Shown here: one piece after another, positions 8,116 to 15,330 of the stretch
How the letters are laid out: each line of letters begins with the position of its first letter
How positions within the stretch are numbered: the stretch's first letter is position 1
Source of the DNA: an uncultured Lachnospiraceae bacterium
GTDB taxonomy: Bacteria > Bacillota > Clostridia > Lachnospirales > Lachnospiraceae
Reading direction: 5' to 3'
Length of the DNA: 22,264 nucleotides
Assembly: GCA_910588125.1 (NCBI GenBank)
Contig: CAJUPI010000054.1
Span: 1 to 22,264, forward strand
Program-made: the position numbers and the translations under genes
Notes under the pieces: generated by a model
Told to the model about the DNA's origin: nothing
Databases searched by the model: none
What the model saw: only the letters and a program-made list of their open reading frames with translations

Positions 8116-8170
8116 ATCAGGCGAACCTTTCAGATCTTATTAAAACATAGATCCAAAAAATTCGCCTGAT
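8116..8170. terminator. Inverted repeat after bioA, possible transcription terminator
   Basis: ATCAGGCGAA (8116-8125) and TTCGCCTGAT (8161-8170) are perfect 10-bp arms. Inside the 35-nt loop, GATCT (8133-8137) can pair with AGATC (8149-8153). The structure begins 12 nt after the bioA stop, where a terminator for the biotin operon is expected. A six-base T-run occurs in the loop on the bioA strand rather than after the stem, so it is not a textbook intrinsic terminator. Confidence 0.45.
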
Positions 8171-8181
8171 ATTGATTGCTG

Positions 8182-9384
8182 TTACTTTACTTCAAACCAT
8201 TCCTTCATGCACCGAAGCACCTGCACCAGCTCTTCTTCCTCAATCACATAAGGAACCATGGCATACAGATATTTCAAAAACGGCCTGGAAAAAACTCCCC
8301 GCTCAAAGGCAAACTGCTGATATCCTCTAAGAACTGCGGCATCCTTCACCTCCAGACAGACGCAGCCTCCTAAGATCCGCACCTCTCTCACCCTTGGGTC
8401 ACAAAAACCCGCCATTTCCCGCCGGGTAATCGACTCAATTTTGCGGATCCTGGACATATAGTCCTCTTTTTCAAAAATCTCAATTGATTTCAATGCCACA
8501 GAGCATGCCAGGGCATTGCCCATAAATGTAGGTCCATGCATCAGCGCGTGATCCGGATTATCATCATAAAAGCCCTCAAAAACCTTTCGATTTGCCACTG
8601 TAACCGCGTGGCCGATATATCCGCCAGTCAAAGCCTTCCCCAAAACCAGGATATCCGGCAACACCAGATCCGCCACAAACCGGTTTCCTGTGCGGCCAAA
8701 GCCGGTTGCCACCTCGTCAAAAATCAGCAATACCCCATACTCATCACACAGCTCCCTGGCCCTTTTCAAAAATGACACATCATACATCCGCATTCCGCCG
8801 GCCCCCTGTAACAAGGGCTCTACCAACAGGCAATTGAGCTGATCCCGGTATTGTAAAAACGCTTCCTCCAAAGCCGTTATCTCTGTGGGGATATGCTTCA
8901 CATACGGGCTGGCGCCATAAGCCTTGAGTACAAAATGGTAATCTTCGTCATCTCCGGCTTCCATGGTCTTGAACGTGTCTCCATGGTAGGCATGCTCCAG
9001 AGCCAGAACCATGGTTCTCTGCTCCTCCCCCCGGTTCATATAATACTGCAGCGCCATTTTCAGCGCCACCTCCACCGCCACACTCCCGGAATCAGAAAAA
9101 AAGCAATAATCCAAATCCCCCGGCAGCCAGCTCTGCAGCTTTTTAGAAAGCCTTTCCACCGGCTCGTGAGTCAGTCCGCCCAGCATTACATGGGAAAACT
9201 TCTCCACCTGCGATAGTATCGCCTGATTCAGCTCCGGATGCTTGTAGCCATGGATCACACTCCACCATGAGGAGACCGAATCGATCAGCTTTCTCTCACC
9301 CGTATCCAGATAAACGCCCTCAGCGTCCACAATCTTCCAAGGCTCCTTCATGGTTTTCATTTGTTCATAGGGATACCAGATCAT
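8182..9384 (-). CDS. bioA: Adenosylmethionine-8-amino-7-oxononanoate aminotransferase (BioA)
   Basis: A 400-residue PLP enzyme of aminotransferase class III. It converts 7-keto-8-aminopelargonate (KAPA) to 7,8-diaminopelargonate with S-adenosylmethionine as amino donor. The BioA-specific motif DSVSSWWSVIHGYKHPELN (35-53) is present, as are SDSGSVAVEVALKMA for cofactor phosphate, IFDEVATGFGRTG (Asp223) and the Schiff-base lysine Lys250 in LVLGKALTGGYIGH. The ATG at 9384 has AGGAGG close upstream, overlapping the bioD stop, so translation is probably coupled (8-bp gap). It is the last gene of the bioYBDA operon. Confidence 0.95.
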   Translation of the reverse strand: MIWYPYEQMKTMKEPWKIVDAEGVYLDTGERKLIDSVSSWWSVIHGYKHPELNQAILSQVEKFSHVMLGGLTHEPVERLSKKLQSWLPGDLDYCFFSDSGSVAVEVALKMALQYYMNRGEEQRTMVLALEHAYHGDTFKTMEAGDDEDYHFVLKAYGASPYVKHIPTEITALEEAFLQYRDQLNCLLVEPLLQGAGGMRMYDVSFLKRARELCDEYGVLLIFDEVATGFGRTGNRFVADLVLPDILVLGKALTGGYIGHAVTVANRKVFEGFYDDNPDHALMHGPTFMGNALACSVALKSIEIFEKEDYMSRIRKIESITRREMAGFCDPRVREVRILGGCVCLEVKDAAVLRGYQQFAFERGVFSRPFLKYLYAMVPYVIEEEELVQVLRCMKEWFEVK

Positions 9385-9392
9385 ACTTCCTC

Positions 9393-10130
9393 CTACTCAT
9401 ATAAGGATTTTAAAGCTTCCAGAGAAATATCCAATTCTCTCTCGTCGTCCCTGACACAGGCCACTACCCTCACGCCAGTCAGATATTCACACATCCTTAG
9501 ATTGTCCTCATGAAGCGTATTTCCCGGTTCATAATGATTAAAGATAATCCCTCTTACAGGGATTTTTTTCTCTCTCATATAAAACACCGTCAATCCCACA
9601 TGGTTGATCGTGCCAAGCCCTGCATCGGCCACCACCACACACCCCAGCTGACAAGCTTTGATGATATCCTCCAGCCAGATCTCCTCCTCATCACAGCAGA
9701 TCGGGCATAGGATCCCGCCGGAACCTTCCATAGTGACATAAGAATATTGAGCGCAAACCGCCTCAAATCCCGTTTTCACCTGCTCCAGGTTCACTGGATT
9801 GCCCTCCATCCGGGACGCCAGATGAGGAGAAACCGCATTTTCGTAGACATAGGGACACATCTCCTCCAGCGGCTGACTGATGCCTGACATTTCCTTTACC
9901 ATAACGGCGTCTCCGGGAATCAGGCTCCCGTCTGCCCGGCGCTCATTCCCGCTCATGGCTGCCTTATAATAGGCAGCAGACAATCCGCACTGATGTAATT
10001 TTTTCAGAATCAGTCCGGCCACATAGGTCTTTCCCATATCCGTTCCGGTTCCGGTAATGAACAGGCTTTTCTTTGATTTCTGCTGCTTACCAAAGCTTTT
10101 TTCCCGCTCTTTTCTCAATCTCTCACCCAT
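9393..10130 (-). CDS. bioD: Dethiobiotin synthetase (BioD)
   Basis: A 245-residue ATP-dependent carboxylase that closes the ureido ring of dethiobiotin from 7,8-diaminopelargonate and CO2. The P-loop GTGTDMGKT is at 27-35. Also seen are YYKAAMSG (substrate lysine region), VTMEGSGGILCPI (the EGxGG motif) and VADAGLGTINHVGLT. A basic extension of about 21 residues precedes the first strand. The ATG at 10130 overlaps the bioB stop by 8 nt (ATGGGTGA), which indicates translational coupling. Confidence 0.95.
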   Translation of the reverse strand: MGERLRKEREKSFGKQQKSKKSLFITGTGTDMGKTYVAGLILKKLHQCGLSAAYYKAAMSGNERRADGSLIPGDAVMVKEMSGISQPLEEMCPYVYENAVSPHLASRMEGNPVNLEQVKTGFEAVCAQYSYVTMEGSGGILCPICCDEEEIWLEDIIKACQLGCVVVADAGLGTINHVGLTVFYMREKKIPVRGIIFNHYEPGNTLHEDNLRMCEYLTGVRVVACVRDDERELDISLEALKSLYE

Positions 10131-11091
10131 CTTCCCGTCTCACCTCATATCCCAGTTTTTCCAGAAGCCGCAAATCCGTCTCTACCGTGATTCCTGCCGT
10201 TGTCAGCATATCCCCGGAAATGGCAGCATTGGCGCCGGAGCGAAAGCAGGCACTGCCTTTATCCGGCATCAGCCCCCGGCCACCTGCCAATCGAATATCT
10301 GCATCCGGCAGGATAAAACGATAAGTTGCCACAATTCGCTGCATATCCTCCGGAGTAAGCCTTTCATTTTTCTCAAAGGGCGTACCAGGAATCGGATTCA
10401 GCATATTGACCGGGACGCTCTTTATGCCCAGCTCCCGCAGAGTAAGTGCCATATCAATCCGATCCTCCACCGTCTCACCCAGCCCCATGATTCCCCCGCT
10501 GCACACAAAAAGTCCGGCCGCCTGGGCAGCGCGAATGGCACAAAGCTTGTCCTCAAAGGTATGGGTCGTACAGATATTCGGAAAATTTCTCCGGGATGTC
10601 TCCAGATTATTATGGACTCTAACAACCCCGGCCGCCTTTAACCGGCGATACTGTCCCTCGTTTAAAAGGCCAAAGGACACACACACCGAAATCCCAGTCT
10701 CTGCCCGAATCTGTTGCACCGCCTCACACATCCGGTCAACCTCCGGATCCGACAGCCTTTTTCCTGAGGTGACGATGGAATACCGCAGCACCCCCTGGCG
10801 GTCATTCGCCCTCGCCTGCTCCAAGATTTCCTCCGCCTCCAGCAACGGATATTCGGCAGCGTCGGTATGATTGTGAGCCGACTGGGCACAAAAACGGCAA
10901 TTCTCCGAACACCGGCCGCTTTTTCCGTTTATGATCGTACATATATCAAACCGGTTAGAACAAAAATGTTGGCGAATTCCATCCGCTATCTCACTCAGCT
11001 CCTCCAAAGGCTGCGAATACAGCCACAGAGCCTCCCCGGCCGAAATCCTTTTCCCGGCTAATACCTCATTGCCTAACGTCTTAACATTCAT
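10123..11091 (-). CDS. bioB: Biotin synthase (BioB), radical SAM enzyme
   Basis: A 322-residue radical SAM sulfurtransferase that inserts sulfur into dethiobiotin. The radical SAM cysteines are Cys61, Cys65 and Cys68 in GRCSENCRFCAQ. The ligands of the sacrificial [2Fe-2S] cluster appear conserved: cysteines in ISVCVSFG and LFVCSGGIMGLGE, and the arginine in DIRLAGGRG. The frame is open 40 codons further upstream, but that part runs into bioY. ATG 11091 has GGAGAGG upstream and starts 2 nt after the bioY stop (11094). It is the second gene of the operon, and the overlap with bioD suggests coupled expression. Confidence 0.96.
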   Translation of the reverse strand: MNVKTLGNEVLAGKRISAGEALWLYSQPLEELSEIADGIRQHFCSNRFDICTIINGKSGRCSENCRFCAQSAHNHTDAAEYPLLEAEEILEQARANDRQGVLRYSIVTSGKRLSDPEVDRMCEAVQQIRAETGISVCVSFGLLNEGQYRRLKAAGVVRVHNNLETSRRNFPNICTTHTFEDKLCAIRAAQAAGLFVCSGGIMGLGETVEDRIDMALTLRELGIKSVPVNMLNPIPGTPFEKNERLTPEDMQRIVATYRFILPDADIRLAGGRGLMPDKGSACFRSGANAAISGDMLTTAGITVETDLRLLEKLGYEVRREDG

Positions 11092-11093
11092 CT

Positions 11094-11684
11094 CTATATC
11101 CTCTCCGCCCTGATAACAGGAATCATTCTTTTTCCAAGAACCGCTCCCACAATACAAAGAACAATATCCCCCGGCACCGCCAAAAGAAAACAATACAAAA
11201 ACAGTGGCCACAGTCCAATAGGTGTTCCCAGATAAAAATTACTCATCAAGTAATAATAAGCCATTCCAAAGAAATATACAATCCCCAGCCCGATAAAATT
11301 GGCCGCCAGAAGGCGCGGATAGCCGGGATTCCCCTTTCCATTGGCAATCGCCCCCGTCACATAGGCGCCTGCCGCAAAGCCAATGATATAGCCAAAGCTT
11401 GGCTGAAATATATATCCGATCCCACCTCCCTGGGCAAACACCGGAAGCCCCAAAAGCCCCAAAAGAATATATACGCTGACGGAAAGGCACCCCAGCTTTC
11501 CTCCCAACAACAGTCCTGCCAGCATGGTAAACAAATATTGCAGGGTGAAAGGCACTACCGGAATCGGAATTTTGATAAAAGCCCCTGCCGCAATCAATGT
11601 TACAAACATGGCGCATAATATCATATTCTTCGTCTCATTCCTTTGTATCCCCTGCCCTTTTACTTCCTGTCTGCTTTTAATCAT
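11094..11684 (-). CDS. bioY: Biotin ECF transporter substrate-binding (S) component BioY
   Basis: A 196-residue membrane protein with about six helices. BioY hallmarks are IKIPIPVVPFTLQYLFTMLAG (from residue 37), a Gly-rich LGLLGLPVFAQGGGIGYIFQ loop and PSFGYIIGFAAGAYVTG. It binds biotin and normally works with a shared ECF energizing module (EcfA, EcfA', EcfT), which is not in this window. A strong ribosome binding site, AAAGGAGG, lies 9 nt before ATG 11684. It is the first gene of the BirA-controlled operon, so uptake and the last three synthesis steps would be switched together. Confidence 0.95.
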   Translation of the reverse strand: MIKSRQEVKGQGIQRNETKNMILCAMFVTLIAAGAFIKIPIPVVPFTLQYLFTMLAGLLLGGKLGCLSVSVYILLGLLGLPVFAQGGGIGYIFQPSFGYIIGFAAGAYVTGAIANGKGNPGYPRLLAANFIGLGIVYFFGMAYYYLMSNFYLGTPIGLWPLFLYCFLLAVPGDIVLCIVGAVLGKRMIPVIRAERI

Positions 11685-11731
11685 TCTTCTTTACCTCCTT
11701 TTGAGCCGCTTTCCACAATATATCGTAAACC

Positions 11732-11760
11732 ATGATAACCGAAAGCCGCTCAATTGTCAA
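11732..11760 (-). promoter_or_regulatory. Sigma-A promoter of bioYBDA
   Basis: On the minus strand TTGACA (11760-11755) and TATCAT (11737-11732) are spaced by exactly 17 nt: a consensus -35 and a 5/6 -10. Transcription would start near 11725, about 40 nt before the bioY ATG. The -35 hexamer lies inside the BirA operator, so bound repressor would block RNA polymerase. Confidence 0.8.
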
Positions 11761-11785
11761 CCATTTTATTCCTTATAGTTAACAA
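11754..11785 (-). promoter_or_regulatory. BirA (biotin repressor) operator
   Basis: On the minus strand TTGTTAACT, a 14-nt spacer and GGTTGACAA form an interrupted palindrome. It matches the Firmicute BirA operator pattern (TTGTTAAC-N14-16-GTTAACAA) with one half-site deviation. It overlaps the -35 box of the bioY promoter. This is where biotinoyl-AMP-loaded BirA is known to repress biotin genes. birA itself is not in the window. Confidence 0.85.
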
Positions 11786-11800
11786 TTGTGATAATCAAAC

Positions 11801-12688
11801 TCACCGGTTTTTTATATACCGGTAAAAGGCATCCGCCGCCAAACCTCTTCCCCGCCCTTTATCCGCCGCAATCTGTATGGCGCGTCCGGGAATCCGGAAG
11901 CTTACCGGTATCTTCACCAGCCTCCCCTCCTCCAACAGAGGCAATACCTGTTTTTCCGGTACAAAACCAACTCCCAGGTTGTTTTCAATCAGCGGCAGCA
12001 TCAGATCGGCGCTTGCCACCTCCATATCCGGTTCCCTGTCAATTTTATTTTCAATCAGAAAATTCCGGTATAGCTCATAGGTTGCGCTTCCCCGGCCGAG
12101 TCCAATCCATGAATGTTTTATAAAATCCTCCAGCTTCAGGGATTCCTCACATAGATGCCGGTATTGTACGCCGCCTACCAGTATATCCTCAAAATCCAGC
12201 ACCTTTACACAGGAGATGGTTTTCGGCATATCAAAAGGTGTCGTGACCACCGCAAAATCCAGCTTGCCGTTTACCAGATGCCGCACCGTTTCTGGTGTCG
12301 TATGATTATGGATTTTGATTCTTACTCCCGGATATTCTTCTTTAAAATCATGCAGTACCTTTAACAGAAAAAGATGAATCGCTGTTTCCGTTGCCCCTAT
12401 TTCCACGGTGCCGCAGCCCAACGAATCCCGTCTGCTAATTTCTTTCTGTGCATTCAGTAAATGCTGATATGCGATCTCCACATGCGAGTAAAGCCGCTCT
12501 CCCTCCTCCGTGAGACTGATTCCCCTTGCCTCGCGGATAAATAATTTACAGTTGAGCTGTCTTTCCAACAGCTTCATGATACGTGTTACATTCGGCTGAT
12601 TGCTTCCCAAGGCAGCGGCAGCCTTTGTCATATTGCCATATTTTGCCACATAATAAAATATTTTGTAATACTCAAAATTGATATCCAT
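11801..12688 (-). CDS. LysR family transcriptional regulator
   Basis: A 295-residue LysR-type regulator. The N-terminal winged helix-turn-helix covers about residues 1-65, with the typical YYVAKYGNMTKAAAALGSNQ and a recognition helix around NVTRIMKLLERQL. The rest is a periplasmic-binding-protein-like effector domain (GTVEIGATETAIHLFL, KLDFAVVTTPFD, LPLIENNLGVGFVPE). It is divergent from the MATE gene at 12826, and the two promoters overlap, so it most likely controls that exporter and itself. It lies upstream of bioY in the same direction, but bioY has its own promoter. The ribosome binding site is weak (AGGAA about 13 nt before ATG). Ligand unknown. Confidence 0.9.
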   Translation of the reverse strand: MDINFEYYKIFYYVAKYGNMTKAAAALGSNQPNVTRIMKLLERQLNCKLFIREARGISLTEEGERLYSHVEIAYQHLLNAQKEISRRDSLGCGTVEIGATETAIHLFLLKVLHDFKEEYPGVRIKIHNHTTPETVRHLVNGKLDFAVVTTPFDMPKTISCVKVLDFEDILVGGVQYRHLCEESLKLEDFIKHSWIGLGRGSATYELYRNFLIENKIDREPDMEVASADLMLPLIENNLGVGFVPEKQVLPLLEEGRLVKIPVSFRIPGRAIQIAADKGRGRGLAADAFYRYIKNR

Positions 12689-12723
12689 ATCTTTTTTATA
12701 TTCCTATGATATATTATATGTAT

Positions 12724-12752
12724 TTTTCATATCTTTTGGACTGTATTATAAT
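12724..12752 (+). promoter_or_regulatory. Sigma-A promoter of the MATE gene, overlapping the LysR promoter
   Basis: On the plus strand TTTTCA (12724-12729) and TATAAT (12747-12752) are 17 nt apart. The -35 is only a 4/6 match, which fits a promoter that needs activation. The start site would be near 12759, leaving a leader of about 67 nt before ATG 12826. Its -10 is shared with the divergent LysR promoter, so the two cannot be occupied together. Confidence 0.55.
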
Positions 12753-12773
12753 ACGATTCGGATATTGTGTAAA
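12745..12773 (-). promoter_or_regulatory. Sigma-A promoter of the LysR gene
   Basis: On the minus strand TTTACA (12773-12768) and TATAAT (12750-12745) are 17 nt apart, matching consensus at 5/6 and 6/6. The start site would be near 12738, about 50 nt before the LysR ATG. Its -10 lies in the palindrome GTATTATAATAC (12743-12754), which also provides the -10 of the opposing promoter. Confidence 0.65.
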
Positions 12774-12825
12774 GATTACTTTCTTTCACTGATATATGGA
12801 CAAAAAGCAGAAAGGACTTCATTTT

Positions 12826-14172
12826 ATGAACAAAGATCTGACAACCGGAAAACCCGAGGCCGTATTATGGCAATTCTGTCTGCCACTATTTGGCAGCATT
12901 GTCTTCCAGCAGCTTTATAACATCGCCGACAGTCTGGTGGCTGGAAAATTTATCGGCGAGAATGCTCTGGCAGCCGTCGGAAACAGCTACGAAATCACCT
13001 TGATTTTTATCGCCTTTGCTTTCGGCTGCAATATGGGCTGCTCCGTCATCGTTTCACAGCTTTTCGGCGCCAAAGAATATGAACGGCTAAAAACCGCCGT
13101 GACCACCGCCTGTATTTTCAGTGCCGTCCTCTGCATGTCATTGATGCTTGCCGGTATTCTTGGCTGCACCCCGCTGCTGCGCTTAATCCGGACGCCCCAG
13201 GAAGTAATGGCAGACTCCCGCCTTTATCTGGATATCTATGTATGGGGGCTGCCTTTTGTGTTCTTTTATAATATTGCAACCGGGATTTTCTCCGCATTAG
13301 GTGATTCCAAGACTCCTTTTTACTTCCTGGCCGTCTCCTCCACCTCCAATATTATCGTAGATATATTGTTTGTAAAGGTATTCCACATGGGAGTGGCAGG
13401 TGTTGCCTGGGCAACGTTTCTCTGTCAAGGTGTCAGCTGCCTTCTGGCCGTCCTCACCGTATGGACAAGGCTTGGCAAAATCCCCACAGCGAAAAAAGCA
13501 CCCATCTTTGATCTGGCGCTCCTAAAAAAAATCATGATCATCGCTATCCCCAGCATTTTGCAGCAAAGCTTTATCTCGGCGGGAAATATCATGATCCAAA
13601 GCGTGATCAACGGCTTTGGCGCCTCTGTCATGGCAGGCTATTCTGCTGCTGTTAAACTGAATAACCTGGTTATCACATCTTTTACCACCATCGGCAACGG
13701 AATTTCCAATTTCTCCGCCCAAAATCTTGGCGCCCACCAATACGGACGCATCCGGGAGGGCTTTCGTGCCGGACTGAAAATAGTATGGATTTTATGCATT
13801 CCCTTCTGCATTCTCTATATCTTGTCCGGCAGATACCTGCTCCTTCTGTTTATGGAAACAGAATCTGCCGCCGCCCTGTTGACAGGCAGGCAATTTTTGT
13901 GGATTCTCTCCCCGTTTTATTTCGTCGTCTCCGCCAAATTAGTCGCTGACGGCATTCTCCGCGGAGTAAGCGCCATGGGACAGTTCATGGTTGCCACCTT
14001 TACCGATCTGATCCTGCGGGTGGTTCTCGCCTTCCTCCTCTCCGGCTGGGCCAATTCAGCAATCGGTATTTGGGCTGCCTGGCCTATCGGCTGGAGCATT
14101 GCCATGATAATGTCAGTCCTCTTCTACCGGAAAAAAACTGGCTACTATGAAAATCTTGAATCCTCACGGTAG
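12826..14172 (+). CDS. MATE family efflux transporter
   Basis: A 448-residue multidrug and toxin exporter with about twelve hydrophobic helices in two halves. Typical features are the N-terminal PLFGSIVFQQLYNIADSLVA, GENALAAVGNSYEI, the mid-protein IPSILQQSFISAGNIMIQSV and VTSFTTIGNGISNF-like segments. It would export a cationic or metabolite substrate using a sodium or proton gradient. ATG 12826 is preferred over 12796 because AAAGGA lies about 9 nt upstream, while 12796 has none. The gene is controlled from the LysR-divergent region. Copy 2 of the dispersed repeat follows its stop. Substrate unknown. Confidence 0.92.
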   Translation: MNKDLTTGKPEAVLWQFCLPLFGSIVFQQLYNIADSLVAGKFIGENALAAVGNSYEITLIFIAFAFGCNMGCSVIVSQLFGAKEYERLKTAVTTACIFSAVLCMSLMLAGILGCTPLLRLIRTPQEVMADSRLYLDIYVWGLPFVFFYNIATGIFSALGDSKTPFYFLAVSSTSNIIVDILFVKVFHMGVAGVAWATFLCQGVSCLLAVLTVWTRLGKIPTAKKAPIFDLALLKKIMIIAIPSILQQSFISAGNIMIQSVINGFGASVMAGYSAAVKLNNLVITSFTTIGNGISNFSAQNLGAHQYGRIREGFRAGLKIVWILCIPFCILYILSGRYLLLLFMETESAAALLTGRQFLWILSPFYFVVSAKLVADGILRGVSAMGQFMVATFTDLILRVVLAFLLSGWANSAIGIWAAWPIGWSIAMIMSVLFYRKKTGYYENLESSR

Positions 14173-14185
14173 GTCTGCACACTTA

Positions 14186-14256
14186 CGGCGCTGAGCTGTG
14201 TGAAAACGGGGTCACGAGGTGACATCTTCCATTCCCGCAATCCCAGAGATTGCGGG
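14186..14256. repeat. Dispersed repeat copy 2 with adjoining 9-bp hairpin
   Basis: From 14186 the block CGGCGCTGAGCTGTGTGAAA and the following ~32 bp match copy 1 (301-353) with only a handful of changes and one indel. In this copy GTCAC-GAG-GTGAC (14211-14223) can form a small stem. The block then runs into CCCGCAATC (14234-14242) and GATTGCGGG (14248-14256), perfect 9-bp arms around a 5-nt loop. As with copy 1, it lies between convergent genes and directly after a MATE gene. Confidence 0.7.
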
Positions 14257-14287
14257 CTCCTCGTCCATACATTATGCGATAATAGTT

Positions 14288-15190
14288 TTATTTGTTTTTT
14301 ACAGCCAAACGAAATTCTCTTGGAGTGAGCCCATATGCCTTGCGAAATGTTTTTCCAAAATAAGAGCTGTCAGAGAATCCGCATTGATAGCAAACCTCCG
14401 TTATCGGCAGCTCGCTGTTTTGCAGCATTTTCTTTGCTTCATTAAGACGATAGGAAATTAAGTGTTCTATCGGGCTTTGATTAAGGCTTTTGCGGAAGCT
14501 TCGTATAGCTTCCCGTTCACTTATCCCTATGGCGTCTGCAATTTGCGTTACTGTAATTTTATCTTTATAATGACTGTGAATATAAGAAAGCATATTTCGA
14601 ATTCTGTCTGGTTGTTCAAATTTTAATGTTTTATTCATTTTATAATTTAGCCGAATATCTTCTAAAAGCAAAAGCCAGGTTTCAGACAGAATATTTCTGG
14701 TTTGAAATTCCATATTCTCATATGATTGTAATTCTTTCAGCCGGCAAAGGTTTGTAAGTATCTTATCAGATATTGGTTGCCCTCTTCGAATAATATAAAC
14801 TTCTATCTGGTGATTATTTATGATGGGAGTCAGATATTTTTTATCAAAACGGCTTTTAAAATGTCCGCTCAAAAAAACGGGATGAAATATGTGATTGATT
14901 TCCAGTGCCTGTTCTCCTGGGACAGCATTTCTTTTCATATCCATCACATCACTGTTAATAAAAAAACCGTCTCCTTGATGGACTATATATTCTGCACTGA
15001 CTGTTATAATTTTGCTAGTGCCCTTTTCAATATACCCAAGCTCTAATTCTTCATGCCAATGCCATGGAACAATAAAATCTGTCAAATCCCATTGATGCAG
15101 GCAATAAGGGTATTCCGTAGTCATGCCCTCAATTTGCTCCACCTGATTTTCGTCAATAAGAAATGATTTCACAATCGCATCCCCCATCAT
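14288..15190 (-). CDS. AraC family transcriptional regulator with N-terminal cupin domain
   Basis: A 300-residue regulator. The N-terminal half is a cupin-like sensor, with FIVPWHWHEELELGYIEKG (39-57) holding the His-rich first motif. The C-terminal ~100 residues are the double helix-turn-helix of AraC proteins (KITVTQIADAIGISEREAIR; ITEVCYQCGFSDSSYFGKTF). It is divergent from the alcohol dehydrogenase at 15331 and likely activates it. The gene is visibly richer in A/T than the biotin and uxu genes. No ribosome binding site stands ahead of ATG 15190, and the predicted mRNA start is only about 11 nt upstream. ATG 15124 (residue 23) is an alternative start. Confidence 0.88.
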   Translation of the reverse strand: MMGDAIVKSFLIDENQVEQIEGMTTEYPYCLHQWDLTDFIVPWHWHEELELGYIEKGTSKIITVSAEYIVHQGDGFFINSDVMDMKRNAVPGEQALEINHIFHPVFLSGHFKSRFDKKYLTPIINNHQIEVYIIRRGQPISDKILTNLCRLKELQSYENMEFQTRNILSETWLLLLEDIRLNYKMNKTLKFEQPDRIRNMLSYIHSHYKDKITVTQIADAIGISEREAIRSFRKSLNQSPIEHLISYRLNEAKKMLQNSELPITEVCYQCGFSDSSYFGKTFRKAYGLTPREFRLAVKNK

Positions 15191-15207
15191 TATTAATTAT
15201 TAGAATT

Positions 15208-15236
15208 ATTATATCAAAATTGGCGGTATATTTCTA
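15208..15236 (-). promoter_or_regulatory. Putative promoter of the AraC gene at 14288
   Basis: On the minus strand TAGAAA (15236-15231) and TATAAT (15213-15208) are 17 nt apart. The region is very A/T-rich, so chance matches are likely. The -10 is perfect and the -35 matches 4/6. Confidence 0.4.
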
Positions 15237-15255
15237 TATATAGTCCTAAAAATCA

Positions 15256-15284
15256 TATTATTAAGCGAAATAATAAATTATAAT
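15256..15284 (+). promoter_or_regulatory. Putative promoter and operator of the alcohol dehydrogenase gene
   Basis: A perfect -10, TATAAT, is at 15279-15284 with no recognisable -35. Where the -35 would be, TATTATT (15256-15262) and AATAATA (15269-15275) form a 7-bp inverted repeat around AAGCGA. A promoter lacking a -35 but with a palindrome in its place fits activation by the divergent AraC regulator. The A/T-rich context limits confidence. Confidence 0.4.
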
Positions 15285-15330
15285 ATTATTACAAGCAGCG
15301 AACACTATATGAAAAGAGAGGGAGTCTATT

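Noticed and set aside
7579..8169. Plus-strand open frame (196 codons) opposite the activator's 5' end
   Set aside because: It is antisense to the activator, crosses its promoter and an inverted repeat, and shows no recognisable domain.
11803..11825. ACCGG/CCGGT stem at the 3' end of the LysR gene
   Set aside because: Only a 5-6 bp stem, inside the coding region, with no T-run after it. Not supported as a terminator.
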